Part shown: piece after piece, positions 1 to 11,585 of the stretch
Position numbering within the stretch: the first letter of the stretch is position 1
Layout: the number at the start of each line of letters is the position of its first letter
NCBI GenBank assembly: GCA_021521415.1
Contig: JAIQDT010002842.1
Span: 197,001 to 261,000 of the forward strand
Direction: 5' to 3'
From: Bidens hawaiensis
Taxonomy: Eukaryota; Streptophyta; Magnoliopsida; Asterales; Asteraceae
Length of the DNA: 64,000 bases
Made by a program: the position numbers and the translations under genes
The notes under the pieces: model-generated
What the model was told of the DNA's origin: nothing
Database searches by the model: none
What the model saw: only the letters and a program-made list of their open reading frames with translations

Positions 1-2690
1 TAAGCAAGAATAACAGAATCATGTGGATCCCCTTCTTCAACGATCATGTCAAATTCTTCCATTCTTTCAACAAATTCAGAAGCAGATTCACGTATGTATT
101 CACTGTTGACAATCTTATCCATTCTTTCATCTAGTGTTTTCTTTTTCACCCAACTAAAACCCATTGACTCTTTTCCGTACACCATCGAAAAGTTATCATT
201 TGTTCTAGCACATGTGACCTTTTTATTTTGAACTTTTGGCTTCGGTTTTTCATTCTTCTCAATCAATATGCACTTTGGTAATCCATCCTTCTTCTCATAC
301 TTCGTTGTCTTCTTCTTGACATTAGATTTCTTGATGTTTGATTCTTCAACATTGTTCTAAACCTTTTCTTTGCCTTTGTTGAGATAGGAATTGTATTTCT
401 TATTGTAAAGTCCAAAATCTTGACCAAACTTTATATTTTGTAGCAAATCAAGAGGTTGTTATTCATTCTTGTACCAGCAACTATTAGCGTGATGCCCAAG
501 ACATCATACAGTTTACACCAGAGTTTTCCATAATATCCCAAATCATTATTGCTTGAACTTTGGTTAGATCCCATCTTGAATCTTTCACTTGGTCTTGGCA
601 ACTTAACTCCAGTATTTCTTTGATTGCTAACCAACCTTGTAATCAATCTGAATAGGTCCAGTATAATTGACTTGTTCTTCATGAAGTTTGCTTCCTTTCT
701 TAAAAATGACCTTCTGTCTTTTGGCATACCACTCTTCACTTGGTCAATCTCTCCTTGGAAACTTTAAAGGATCACAACATATATAAAAAACCTCACTTGG
801 TCAAACTCTTTTTTACCTTTAATCACAGTTTTGAACTGATTCAACTATGCCTCTCTCTTTTCCTTGTCAGTTTTCAATGAGTAATTAGCATTAAAAGGTG
901 GAGAAATTGTTTTGTACTTGTCTTCTGGTGTTACCTCCTTCATCTTCCCAATGATGTTACTAGTAGACACAATACTTTTTAGAAAATCAAATTAAATCTC
1001 TAACTCCACACTTTTCAGCTTTTGATCAATAAACACCTTCTTCAATTCTTAATTCTTGATGTTTGCCATGAAAGCACAATTAGCTCTAGCAATAGCGGTA
1101 GCATGGTTACTTCAGTTAAAATACCCATCTTCACCATTATCATTAGTAACATCAACATTACCCTGATTTCTTGGAGTATTTTGATTGTTGTTGTTACCTT
1201 GATGTTGGTTTGTTCTATTTTGATTCTGAACAGCAAGATTTCTAGAAGGAACAGCTGGTTGTTGTTGTTGTTGATTAACTTGATGAAAATTTTTGTTGTG
1301 TTGAAGTTGTTATGTCTGGCTGGTTGAAATTAGTTCTGGTTTTGGTTGAAGTTTTGGTTTTGGCCTCTTTGATTATTTTAGTTTTGGTTCTAGTTATTGT
1401 AGGATTGGTTATGATAAGCTTAATTCTTATTGTTGTAAGCTTGATTCTCATAGGCTTAGTTCTGATTGTTGAAATTTTGATTCTGGTTGTTGTATTGCCT
1501 TGGCATATTACATTCCTTTGCCAAATGACCTGGTGGTTGGCAATTGTAGCAAATAACCTTTGATTTATCAAAACCAATCTTGTCTCCTTAACCTGCAAAA
1601 CTTTATCTCCCTGTTCTATTAAAGAACCTTTTAGTCCTCAATACCAACATAGCAACCAGCCATTTGATGTTCATATCTTCCAAATCATTTGCATCTATTT
1701 GTTCAAGATCATCTTGCATAATGTTGGTATGTATCAAATTTAGCCACAAAAGCATTGTAAGATTCAGTAAACATTGAAAATAAGGATTAGTTGTCAGGAA
1801 TTTGATTTTGAGAAGTGCTTGATTGATCTTGCACATTTGAAAGAGTAATTGTTTCAGCATCCTGTATCATCTGAATGTTGAATCAGGATTGACTTGAACT
1901 TGCACTAGCTGGTGCAACATTTTGAGAAACTGCGTAGAGCTTAGGAGTTTCAAATTCAGTCGGTTCTACAATCATCGGAATCTGCTAGTTTGCTCTCACA
2001 CTCATACCTCCAGTTGGTGCAATCAAAGCATTTGCAACTGGGAAGATAGGCTTGTCTTCCCTTATCATATTCTTCTCTATCATCTTAATTTCACCTTCTT
2101 TGAAGAAAAGCAATTATAGCATCCAACTTCATTTCATAAAAGTTAACCTTCTCGTAGATAAACTTGGTAGCAGTGTACCATTCAACTAATAAAGAGGAAA
2201 ACAATTTCTTGTTAAACTCATTATCTGAAATCACCATGTTAGTGGTTCTGTTTTCATTAACAATTGCAACAAATCTCTGTAACACAGAGCGTAGTCTCTC
2301 TTCAGGCTTGAATTTGTATTTATAAATATGCTACTTTAGCTTGTCCTTCTTAATTTCTTTCAATTCCTCATTCCCTTATAACATTTCTATCACTGCATCA
2401 TACATAGCTTTGGTTGAGGCACGGTGCTGAACAGTTGTTTAGATTTCCCATTATAACCCCAACTTCAACATTGCAAGTGCTTTCTCATCTCTTCTAACCA
2501 AGGCTCTTTTAGAAGCTTGATTTTGTGGTGCCGCTTCATCTCTTTCATAAGGACCAACACTTATAGACATTCAGAATTCAAGATCATTATAGTACATAGC
2601 AGCTTGAAACATAATTTTCCATTTAATAAAGTTTGATAGCCCAATCAACTTAGGAATCTTGTTAGTAGAAACCTCTTGATCCATATCCAT
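1..2690 (-). pseudogene. Decayed Ty1/copia gag (Copia-0), minus strand
   Basis: On the minus strand a retrotransposon Gag starts with an ATG at 2690; its opening residues (KIPKLIGLSNFIKWKIMFQA) match the usual N-terminus of plant copia Gag. Further on, 1510-1551 encodes a CCHC zinc knuckle, CYNCQPPGHLAKEC, which binds genomic RNA. Upstream of the knuckle in plus coordinates, 1200-1500 is Asn/Gln-rich low complexity. The reading frame is broken by many stops and frameshifts, so only short open stretches survive. The window edge cuts the element and no pol is visible. Its 5' LTR and primer site lie at 3124 and beyond. Identification as copia gag is firm; lineage is not determined. Confidence 0.75.
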
Positions 2691-3123
2691 ATTTGTTTTT
2701 GAGTTTATGTTTTTATAGAAAAATATTTTTGTGATTTTTGAGTGAAAACTTAAAATTAACCCAAAGTTACTTAAACAAAAATACAAAATATTAAAATAGA
2801 GAAGTTTATAGATCTGAAAAAAATTAAGTCAGATATGAAATAAAGAGGTTTCAAAGATGGATTTAAACCAAGATCAACAATAGATAACAAAAATAAGTTA
2901 TAGATCTAGGATTATAATAATTTTAAACCTTAAACTCCTATAAAATGAAGAGAACTCAGCAAAACTGACATGGCAGACCAATGGAATAGTGACTGGCTGA
3001 CGTCATCATCGTCTTCATCAAATTTCACCTCAAATTTCTTAGATCTAGCATCGAAACTCAAGATTCAGCAACCATTTTTCTTCAAATCAGCTGACACACC
3101 TTCAGTGTCTACAATTTGAGCTC

Positions 3124-3139
3124 TAAAGTTTTGATACCA
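3124..3139 (-). other. Primer binding site of Copia-0
   Basis: Read on the minus strand this is TGGTATCAAAAC followed by TTTA, a mutated match to the initiator-Met tRNA 3' end complement (TGGTATCAGAGC) used by most plant copia elements. It sits two bases inside the LTR edge at 3142 and about 430 bases before the gag ATG at 2690. Confidence 0.65.
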
Positions 3140-3394
3140 CTTGTCAGGCTCATTAAAATCGGATTTAACAAGAACAAGTACAATAATAAACTTGAAGAAT
3201 ACTAATTAATGAAGGTGGAATCAACAGTAACTAGTAGGTTCTTAAATAAAGAAACACATATCACAAATTAATTCAAAAAGTTTACATTCTCATATATGTT
3301 ATTAATATCAATACATGGAATGTTTAGGGTTTGAAGGAATGCCTGCTACTAAAATAGGTCGGTGTGTAAGAAGTCATCCCATCAACGCTAACAA

Positions 3395-4913
3395 TCTGTA
3401 CTATATATAAAAAGAATCCCTATGACCTTTTAATTTTTAAGAGGTCCAATCTATATTTAAACATGTACAAGTTTCAAATGCATAAAATTTAAATAAATGA
3501 GGTCATTTTTGAATTTATACAAATCATTAACCATAACTTCTAATTGTTATTCTATATTTACAATATATACCCCACAAAACTTACACTATATACCCTTAAA
3601 CTTTGGTTGATTTTTGTAATATCTAGAAATGTTTACACATACTACCCCTCATCTTTATCAAAAAAAATGACAAACTTACCCTTTTTTTTTGCTTTCGTCT
3701 ATTTTTTTAAATATAAAATGTTCTTAAAAAACCCGAACCAACCTTATGACGTGCTTAATTTTTTCGACGTTTCGATATAAAAAAATTGCAAAACCGATTT
3801 GTAGATTATAATTTACAAGTCAATGAAGCATTAAAGTAGAACTTAGGTATGCAACTAAAAACCTATAAAATGTTTATAAACACCCCTTGTTTTATTTTAC
3901 ATTATCAACTATGAAATTACAAAACCAACCCATCCAATTATATAATTAAATTACAAAACCATTAGAATAAAATAAACTCAATTTACACATAAACTTCTAT
4001 TTAGTTGTGGAATCACAAAATTATCCACATATCAATATATACCAAAAATTTATTTATATATGATCGATAATTTTTAAGGTGAAGAAAGGGTTTATTATAG
4101 TTTCGACAAAGTTGAGGGCGAGAACCTCAACTTTTATCCAACCGAGTTCCTAAACTCACTAAATGTTAGTGGTTTGTCGCCTCATAAACTTCTATTGAAG
4201 ATTGGATGTCCAATGACATTGATGCGGAATATCGATCCATCACGTGGTTTATCTAATGGCACAAGTGTTTGATTTTACTTGTTTTTTCTTCATGTTTTTC
4301 AATCATATTAAGTTAATCATTACATAAATTAGGAAATTATAATGGACGAAACTGAGAAAAAGTTTGAACTTTTGGTATGTATACTAACTACATATAACAT
4401 TATTACTTTGTTAAAACATATATAAGAGACTAATATTATTTTCTTTTTTTTTTCAGTATCGAAACCTGCTATAGAAGATGTGGCAATACAAGTAAACAAC
4501 AAAAAAGAATCTCAACTACCACCAAATGTATCAACGAAACCTGGGCATCAACCTCTTTGTGAATCTTTAGATAACGTGTTCGCCAATGATGAATGGTGGT
4601 TGAAAAATCAAGATGTGATAATTAGGAATTATAGTTTACTGAATTAGACAATAATTTTAATGTCAAATTATATTTTATTTCCCACGTGTAATGGTTATGA
4701 AAAAGACATACCTTATTTATGTTGCTAACTTGAAACAATAATAACAGTAAAAATAGATATATAGTAAAGTTTTGAAAAATATTATACGAATAACAAAACT
4801 AATGAACTAAAGTACTATTATACAATATCTCACAAGTTGACTTATGAATTAACATAAACGACTACAGCGTTGTAAACTGTCATCGCCGCCGCATCGCGCG
4901 GGCACTCTACTAG
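3395..4913 (+). mobile_element. Non-autonomous Helitron-like element
   Basis: The right end has the classic Helitron 3' structure: a short GC hairpin (CCGC-ATCGC-GCGG, 4889-4901), eight bases, then CTAG at 4910-4913, followed by host T. The left end starts TCTGTACTATATATAAAAAG at 3395 after host A, the TC...CTAG, A/T-target pattern expected of rolling-circle elements. Inside, a fragment of a Pif1-type helicase lies near the 3' end, as in autonomous RepHel genes. The element has no Rep domain, so it cannot move alone. The 5' boundary is less certain than the 3' end, since no second copy was compared. Confidence 0.6.
4078..4275 (+). pseudogene. Pif1-like helicase C-terminal fragment
   Basis: An open stretch of 65 codons before TGA at 4273 reads like the C-terminal half of plant Helitron Pif1-like helicases: FLNSLNVSGLSPHKLLLKIG at 4138-4197, then the hydrophobic stretch ending in RNIDPSRGLSNGT. 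In complete proteins this block follows the helicase motor core and precedes the last helicase motif. Upstream motor motifs are missing and a stop (4075-4077) precedes it. It lies inside the Helitron-like element and is best read as a relic of the parent RepHel gene. Confidence 0.7.
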
Positions 4914-5289
4914 TCATTCTATATATAGAGACCTTGACATTCCTTCTATAATTCCTAGAATCTAATAAAACTATAAAATACACAAGTGTAAAAGGTCTTC
5001 CAGAAAAACTAATAGTATACTCGGGTACCATTAAGTTTTTCGAGACTGGACCTTACAGGGGGTATCACTTAGAAGAATGTTATAAACTCGCTACCGGCAT
5101 GCTTGTGATTTTTTACTCATTCAGCATCTAGCCCGACCCACAAATTTGCTCGGGAACTTTGTTTAAGCAGTGCTTGAAAGCAAGTTTGCTTAATAGCAAA
5201 ACTTGTATGCTGGACATCCCTTGCTTTAGGAAGTGTTACATTGCACGAACTAAACAGTTGACATGTCCTGCTCAGTAATGGATATCTTG

Positions 5290-5985
5290 CTTGAGGAAGT
5301 ATTTTCTTTGTGGAGTGCACCGGTTTGCTCGGAATCTATACTTAGTTTTTTTGGGGGAGGTTGAGGATATTTTAGTCATTCATTTGGCTCAACACTTTGT
5401 TTATACCACATATATTTTTGGTTATTCTTTCTCTCAAAGTGCTTACCACCATCTTGATCTCCCAAGTAACAAATTATGCATCTCCCGTCATGTAAACTTT
5501 GTTGAAACTGAATTCCCTTATGAATCTTTAGCTAAATCATATATTCCATCACATCGTCACCCATACACTTTGTTTCCATTAGCCATTCACCCTCTTCCAT
5601 TGTCAATTGTGCATATTCCATCTATTAACCTATAATCTTCAAACATGTCCTTTTCTCATCGCCCTCCCTAATAACATACCACTGTCAAATTCGTGCTCTG
5701 TCAACTACCTCTAATCTCCAACACACTGCCTTGGCTAGGTGCTCATCTTCCGGTATGCAATCTACCACTTTTACAATTGTAGCTTTGTCTACACATGAGT
5801 ACCCCTCATTGCCTTCCAACACTCACTCCACGTGTTAACCAAATGCAAAATATGACATACCCAATTTTCTTCTTTATCACGCAACATTTCAACATTTTAA
5901 CAGAACCTTATAATATTTCAAGCCCTTAAACATCCTCTATGGAACCAAGCCATGTAAAATGAGATTGATTTTCTACAACAGTCAC
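5290..5985 (+). pseudogene. Ty1/copia integrase-RT fragment
   Basis: About 5408-5545 encodes the integrase C-terminal block of plant copia elements: FGYSFSQSAYHHLDLPSNKL followed by ISRHVNFVETEFPY. A Pro/Ser/Thr-rich linker follows, as is normal between integrase and reverse transcriptase. Near 5895-5975 another frame gives residues like the first RT block (EPYNISS...HPLWNQAM). The fragment has several stops and frameshifts and no termini, so it is a relic. Confidence 0.6.
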
Positions 5986-6660
5986 GCCCCACATTAGGGA
6001 CACTAGAATTATGACTAACAGTTGGTAACAATATATCATAGTGTAGCATTTATTTTAGTAGAAGACTTTTTATGTTAAAATATTAATTTACACTGAAAAT
6101 TGTTCAAGAATTAAATACCTGAGTATTCGGTTTACAAAATATATGTATCATTATTTTAAATTGATTTTTAATAAACAAAATTAAGTCATCTTCAAGTTGT
6201 AAACGACTATATTCGTTAATGACTCCTAAATCTCGTAGCTACCTTACAAGATACCTGAAATATTTGAAAATATGTCAGCGATATGTTGGTGAAATGTTGA
6301 TAAACTCTAAAAAGGTTTTAATAAACTTTCTTAAAATACAAACATAGTTTTATACATAGCTTAACGGGATATATGATATGTTTTCTTCGGATTTGTTACC
6401 ACTGTCCTGCACATACAATTCAAGGGTTCTTCGGGAGTTGCGCCCGTTGGAAAACTAGTAGAGATTGGCATGTAGCTTGCCTACTTGTCAGTTATCTTTG
6501 GATCCAGACACATGTTAACATGTGTAATCGGTTTGAGTGCTTTTATTTTCTATTTTGTATTATACCGGTTATAGAGATGACGTAATCTCATGTAATTGTT
6601 TTATTGACTATTTAAGACAAACAATCGGTTTATCTTGTAAGAGTAAATATGTTTCACAAA
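5986..6660. other. No recognisable gene
   Basis: AT-rich sequence with one short open frame (6373-6585) that shows no domain, no codon bias I can trust and no recognisable relative. Probably degraded transposon or spacer DNA. Confidence 0.4.
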
Positions 6661-6875
6661 AAGTTTAGAAACTAACCACTTTGACCCCTAAACTTTGATA
6701 AAAATGCAAATAATCTATAAAATTACGTGAAATAGCATTTGCTTTCAAGTTACAACCGTACAATAACATAAATAAATAAACAAAATCAATGAAAAATGCA
6801 ATTTTGATTAATGATAATGGATCCGAATTATAGTACGGGTCGGTACAGAAACTAAAAGAAATAATGGATGTTACA
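6661..6875 (-). mobile_element. 3' LTR fragment of gypsy element A
   Basis: On the minus strand the LTR begins TGTAACATCC at 6875, right after a polypurine-type region (6876-6920, minus strand, with the typical TTCGAGATGAAATTC context) that follows the chromodomain fragment. The sequence then continues towards lower coordinates. A diverged copy lies in the same orientation at 37771-37975. The outer end of this LTR was not found. Confidence 0.55.
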
Positions 6876-6954
6876 TTATTACCTACTTTTAAGAATTTCA
6901 TCTCGAAATTAGGATAAATCTGCAACGAAGAGATATTGATACTTTGTCTTTAAT

Positions 6955-7179
6955 TGGTATTCACGTTCCCAAGTGAATTATGGACCACGCTTGGATCCCC
7001 AACGAACTTTGACAAAAGGGATTCGGCTGTGTTTAGTTTACTTGTCCTTACGGTCCATAAACACCATGGGTATCTCCACAAGGTGCATTATTGTATCATC
7101 GATTTGCACTTCATTGAGAGGTATATGAAGATTTTTGTCGACTGGAAACTTCTTGAGATTTGAAACATAGAAGGTCAGA
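6955..7179 (-). pseudogene. Gypsy A integrase C-terminus and chromodomain
   Basis: Minus-strand reading gives VSNLKKFPVDKNLHIPL and, further on, the chromodomain ending [17 protein letters not shown], typical of chromovirus (Tekay-type) gypsy integrases; the chromodomain directs insertion into particular chromatin. One internal stop is present. The reading frame continues, without loss of a codon, into the minus-strand integrase fragment at 27211, showing that element B inserted into this gene. Confidence 0.8.
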
Positions 7180-7388
7180 TGAAACATCCTGAAATTTCAA
7201 AGAAATATTATTTAATATGTTATTTACGTCGGAAGGATTATTTGAGTTGGTAGAATAATAATAATAATAGTAATAATAAGAAGAAGAAGAAGAAAATAAT
7301 AATGATAAAGGATGGTAGGCCTTTAAAGATGGAATTAATTATAGACTAAAAAGGAAAGATGAGCCTAAGGTCCATGGGCTTAAGGGAG

Positions 7389-7396
7389 TATAAATA
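7389..7396 (+). promoter_or_regulatory. TATA box in left LTR of B
   Basis: TATAAATA in a conserved context (GGGAG before, CCCCTTAAACCC after), also present at 12266-12273 in the right LTR. It lies about 210 bases into the LTR, so the U3 would be short and the repeat arrays would be transcribed in R/U5. Confidence 0.6.
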
Positions 7397-7964
7397 CCCC
7401 TTAAACCCTAATCCTTTCCATTTCCAACCAGATCTACACCATAGCCTCCCTACACACTCTAAAACACACAAATACACCTCCCCTCTTACGGTTGTGACCT
7501 AAAATAAGGATTCAAGACCAAAACCGAGCTAAATATTGTAGATCTTGAGTATACAAGCAAGATACAAGATTATCGTTGCATATCAATGCTAACCATAGCC
7601 TAAAACGCAAAAAGGTATGTTCTTTACATATAAAAGTTATGTTTTTATGAACGGTTTGCCATAAAACTTAGCCCTAGAGTAGATTGGGTATAGATGAATC
7701 ATTAAGTTGCAAACTTGATGTTTAAAATGGAATTAACGAACTCTTGGACACATACGGCTCGTATGAAGAAACCCTAGATCTAACCCAAGAACGTTTAAAC
7801 GATAAAGGTTCAAGCGTTAAGTATGGACGGGCTAGGTCTTAGCCGAAAACGGCTATGGAAACATTTATGGGATAATATAATACGAAAATAGGGGTATAAA
7901 GGTTAATATAATGAAATAATGATAAAAAGGAACATATGGCAGCAGGTCCGTCGAATACATTCCA

Positions 7965-8315
7965 TATATTCGAATACATTGGTTATGTTCGAATACAATG
8001 GACATGTTAGTATACATTGAGGAATTCGAATAAAATGGACATGTTAGAATACATTGAGAAATTCGAATACAATGGGCATGTTAGAATACACTAAATGGTT
8101 CGAATACAATGTGTGAGTTCGAATACATTATATGTTTTGTATACAAATTAGACACTTGAATTCATTCGCATGCTCGCATACATTGTGACTCGATTACATA
8201 TCCATATTCGAATACGTTGTGACTCGATTCCATGTCCATATCCGAATACAATCATGGACTCGCATACATTATGCCATTCGATTACACCTGGACTCGAATC
8301 CATCATATATACTCG
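7965..8315 (+). repeat. TTCGAATACA motif array in B left LTR
   Basis: Short units (10-12 bases), variants of TTCGAATACAATG, recur every 20-30 bases with diverged spacers. The same array is at about 12830-13190 in the right LTR. Confidence 0.7.
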
Positions 8316-8619
8316 AATACAATATGATCATTTGAATACAATAGGATCATTCGAATACACTATGATCATTATAATAAAGTAAGATCATTAGAATACAATA
8401 TGATAATTAAAATACAATATGATCATTAGAATACAATATGATCATTCGAATACAATATAATCATTCGAATACAATATGATCACTAAAATACAATATGATC
8501 ATTAGAATACAATATGATCATTCGAATACAATATGATCATTAGAATACACTATGATCATAAGAATACAATATGATCATTAGAATATAATATGATCATTAG
8601 AATACAACAGGATCATTAG
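8316..8619 (+). repeat. 19-base tandem array, 16 units
   Basis: Sixteen units of AATACAATATGATCATTAG with a few substitutions, head to tail. The right LTR has six units (13191-13304). TGATCA is palindromic within each unit. Confidence 0.85.
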
Positions 8620-8910
8620 AATACAAATGTATTCTAATCATATACCATTCGAATACAAAGGTATTCTAATACAAGTTGAATGCTAACACAAATGTATTCT
8701 AATCACATGCCTTTAGAATACAAGTGTATTCTAATCACATGCCATTAGAATACAAATGTTTGCTAACACAAATGCATTCTAATCACATGCTATTAGAATA
8801 CAAATGTATTCCAATCACATGCCATTAGAATACAAATGTATGCTAACACAAATGTATTATAATACCATTCGAATACTAGATATTCAAATACAATGCTATT
8901 AGAATATACC
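8620..8910 (+). repeat. Inverted-motif array AATGTATTCTAATCACATG
   Basis: Alternating ATTAGAATACAAATGTAT and TGTATTCTAATCACATGCC motifs: TAGAATACA and its complement TGTATTCTA alternate, giving repeated short inverted repeats. The counterpart in the right LTR is about 13305-13580. Confidence 0.6.
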
Positions 8911-9310
8911 ACACTTAACCATTTCTGGTGTAACCTAAAGAAAGAGTATAGGATTAAGAAATTGATGCGTGTAATTAATATATAGTTAGCCGTTCTCAAT
9001 TGAAGAAAGGAATCACTATTAACTCAGAAAGAAACCGTAGACAGGTGAGTTTCTAGCCCCACTTCCTTGTTATATTTTCAGGGTTGTGTGCATACTCAAT
9101 GTGAACTTTAATACGTTCACATTTCACGTATCGTCGGATATTGTAAGCAAGTACATGAATGGTATGTGAGATCTGCGACCGCCATAGTAAGTTAGGAAGG
9201 CAAATCCCTCTAAACTACTATGGGACCAAGACTCGATATGGGATAGCGTAAATAAGGACTGTGAACCTTATTAGCGTTCCTTATGCGGATATTATATAAT
9301 TGAGTATGTG

Positions 9311-9590
9311 TTCCTTCTATGGAGTACCTTCTATGGACAATGTATATGGTTCCTTCTATGGATCAGGTATAGAGTTACTTTTATGGATAAAGTATACTGG
9401 TCCTTTTATGGAAAGTATATAGGGTCCATTTTATGGGTAACGTTTATGGTTCCTCATATGGATAATATCTAGGGATCCTTCTATGGATAGTTTATATAGA
9501 TCCTTCTATGGATGATACAAGGTGTTACTTCTATGGATAATAGTAATTGTTCTTCTAATAGTATTATGCAATGGTACTCTTACGGATAAT
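9311..9590 (+). repeat. CCTTCTATGGATA repeat array, left LTR of B
   Basis: About ten imperfect units of 24-30 bases with core CCTTCTATGGATAA separated by A/T-rich variable parts. The matching array in the right LTR (14166-14437) is where Copia-1 inserted. Confidence 0.7.
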
Positions 9591-9985
9591 TATAAAGTTG
9601 CATGAATGAAGTTCGGTTTAAGTATGAATATGTATCTTCTGATACGTATACATGAAAATATGAGAATGTATTGTATGTTGCCTGATTAACTAGAACTCAC
9701 TCAGCGTAGCTGACTTTTAGTATGCACGCAGGTAAATATGTTTATTGAGCTGGCATGAGGATGGCACATGGCATGGATTGAACGATTGGTATATGAAGAT
9801 GGAAGAAATGATGTTTTAAAAATGATGTTGTATGTTATGTTTTAAAGAAAAGATCAAATGTTTTGTATCGAATGATTGAATTTAATGTTTCCGCGAATGT
9901 TTTAAATTAACTCTGATTTGTAGAGCTGTGTTTATGAGTAAATCTGATGTTAAAGTAGGGCTTCCGGGACCAGGGCCTTACAAGT

Positions 9986-9998
9986 TGGTATCAGAGCA
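9986..9998 (+). other. Primer binding site of element B
   Basis: TGGTATCAGAGCA, an exact match to the initiator-Met tRNA complement, three bases after the left LTR end. Confidence 0.85.
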
Positions 9999-10399
9999 TA
10001 AGTTCGAGAGAATTAAACATCCTACATGTTTAGACTCGAATAGAGAATGGGATTTATGTAAGAAAAGAAAGAAGATGCCAGTTCAGGAAGGCCATGTGTC
10101 ACTCAAGCAAGCTAAGTAAAGGTCAAGTATGTGATTATTTTCACATGTAAAGTAGAATGATGAATGAATGCTAGCTTAATTGCTAGGGATAGGAGTATAT
10201 GATGATATGAACTGTTTGATTGTCTGACTATTAGAAGTAGAACTAGCACAAGTGGACTCATAAAGGGAAGTATATAGGACATGGAAAGTAACGTGATCAG
10301 CTAATCACAGCTGATCACTGTTATTACCTGTTAGCCTTACTATCCTTGTACTAAATAGTTCCTTAAGTGATAATGTTTATGTTTCCTTGTAGAATACGA

Positions 10400-11585
10400 A
10401 TGGCTGGAGCAAGAAAGATCGTTGATCAAGGGGGTCGTACTGGACATTGTGGTAGGCCACATATTATCCAAGAACCGTTTGTAGAGCCAGTTACCAACAC
10501 CGGAGAGGAAGGAAGTGCAGCTGGGCAGAATCCAAGCAACAATGAAAGGTATCAACTTGATCCTGCGGTTCAGGCCACCATTGTTCAAGCTGTAGCCGCT
10601 GCAGTGAAGAACCTGCAACCTAAAATATCTACAGAAAGCCACGCAAAGACCACTGAAAGGGCAAGGAATGATGGTAAGAAAGTTGATGATGAGGAAGGCG
10701 ACTCGAGTGAGGTTCGATATGTGAAGGTTGATGCAAGGAAGGAGGAAGAGGTGGGTGTAACTACAAATCATTCAAGGGATGTGAACCACCGAAGTTAACT
10801 GGCTTGGAAGACGCAACAGCTACTCCTCAGTGGATAACCGCAATGGACAAGGTATTCGAATTATCAAATTTCGTTCTGATTAAGTTGTGGGTTATGCTAC
10901 CCAATCATTTGGTGATGAGGCTATGTTCTGGTGGGAGACAGTGGAACAGAGGAAGACCCGAGAAGAGATTAAAGCTATAAAGTGGGATGACCTGAAGGAG
11001 TTGGTGATGAAGCGATTATGTGTTGATGCTGAGGTTGAGATAGCTGAGATGAAGTTTTTGAAACTGAAGGCAGGAAAAATGACACACCGTGAATACACCA
11101 CTGAGTTCAACCGCATGTCTAGATTGGTTCCTGACATGGTTAATGCGGAAGCAAAAAGAATCAAGTGCTACATGAGAGGACTACCACAAAGTGTCCGAAC
11201 ATTGGTTAGGGCTAATAAACCCGCAACATTTGATTCAGCCTTGGAATTGGCCGAGATGGCTTATGATGACCTTGCCACCAGTGAAGAGGAGAAGGTTGAA
11301 ACAAAGAAAAAGAACTCAAACCCAAAACCAGATGAAGCTAATGAGAAGGGTTCCCTTAAGAAGAAGGCATGGAAGGATGAGTTCCCGGTCTATGGAAAAT
11401 GTGGGAAGAAACACTCAGGAGAGTGCAGAATGGGATTAGGTGTGTGCTTCAGGTGTGGAAAAGCAGGACATTCCTCCTGGGAGTGTAAGCATTACCATAA
11501 GTGTCACAACTGTGGAGGATATGGACACCTAGCAAGGGACTGCATGAAGCCAAAAGAAGGACATGAAGCAGAGAAGAATGCTTGA
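10400..11585 (+). pseudogene. Gag of element B (gypsy-type), frameshifted
   Basis: Starts at ATG 10400 (MAGARKIVDQGG), just after a T-rich stretch ending in TTGTAG that could be a splice acceptor. The first frame runs to about 10740, a second frame carries the start of the retrotransposon Gag domain to about 10884, and a third (10887-11585) carries the rest, including FWWETVEQRKTREEIKAIKW. Two CCHC zinc knuckles follow: CFRCGKAGHSSWEC and CHNCGGYGHLARDC (about 11446-11546). The protein then stops; nothing like a protease follows. The two frame changes make this copy non-functional as it stands. Confidence 0.8.

Larger units (their letters stand above)
3142..5057 (-). mobile_element. 5' LTR of Copia-0, split by a Helitron-like insertion
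   Basis: The LTR edge next to the primer site is TGTCAGG at 3142 (plus orientation). The LTR runs to 3394, is interrupted by the Helitron-like element at 3395-4913, and appears to continue from 4914. A TATA-like CTATATATAG at about 4918-4927 reads on the minus strand and would lie upstream of the transcript start. The outer end is not certain; CCTTACA ending near 5057 is one candidate, because no second LTR copy is in the window for comparison. Confidence 0.45.
7180..9982 (+). mobile_element. Left LTR of element B
   Basis: Starts TGAAACATCC (the paired LTR has TGTAATATCC) and ends GGGCCTTACA, directly before the primer site. Length 2803 bases. It contains a TATA box, an (AAT)n/(AAG)n microsatellite, and three arrays: TTCGAATACA-type motifs, a 19-base tandem repeat, and a CCTTCTATGGA repeat. 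It matches the right LTR over its full length except for array copy number and a block near 13.8-14.0 kb present only on the right. Confidence 0.85.

Noticed and set aside
8170..8382. Open frame across the TTCGAATACA/19-mer array
   Set aside because: The sequence is a short tandem repeat inside an LTR; the frame has no domain and is present only because the repeats lack stops. The same goes for 12931-13209.
8316..8619. Regular 19-base repeats resembling a CRISPR array
   Set aside because: Units are head to tail without unique spacers, no cas genes are present, and the surroundings are a plant LTR.
9986..9998. Possible tRNA genes at the TGGTATCAGAGC sites
   Set aside because: These are primer binding sites beside LTRs (also 14865, 41128, 57182); there is no tRNA cloverleaf around them.
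10340..10771. Minus-strand open frame of 143 codons opposite gag of element B
   Set aside because: Exactly opposite the sense Gag N-terminus; no independent support.
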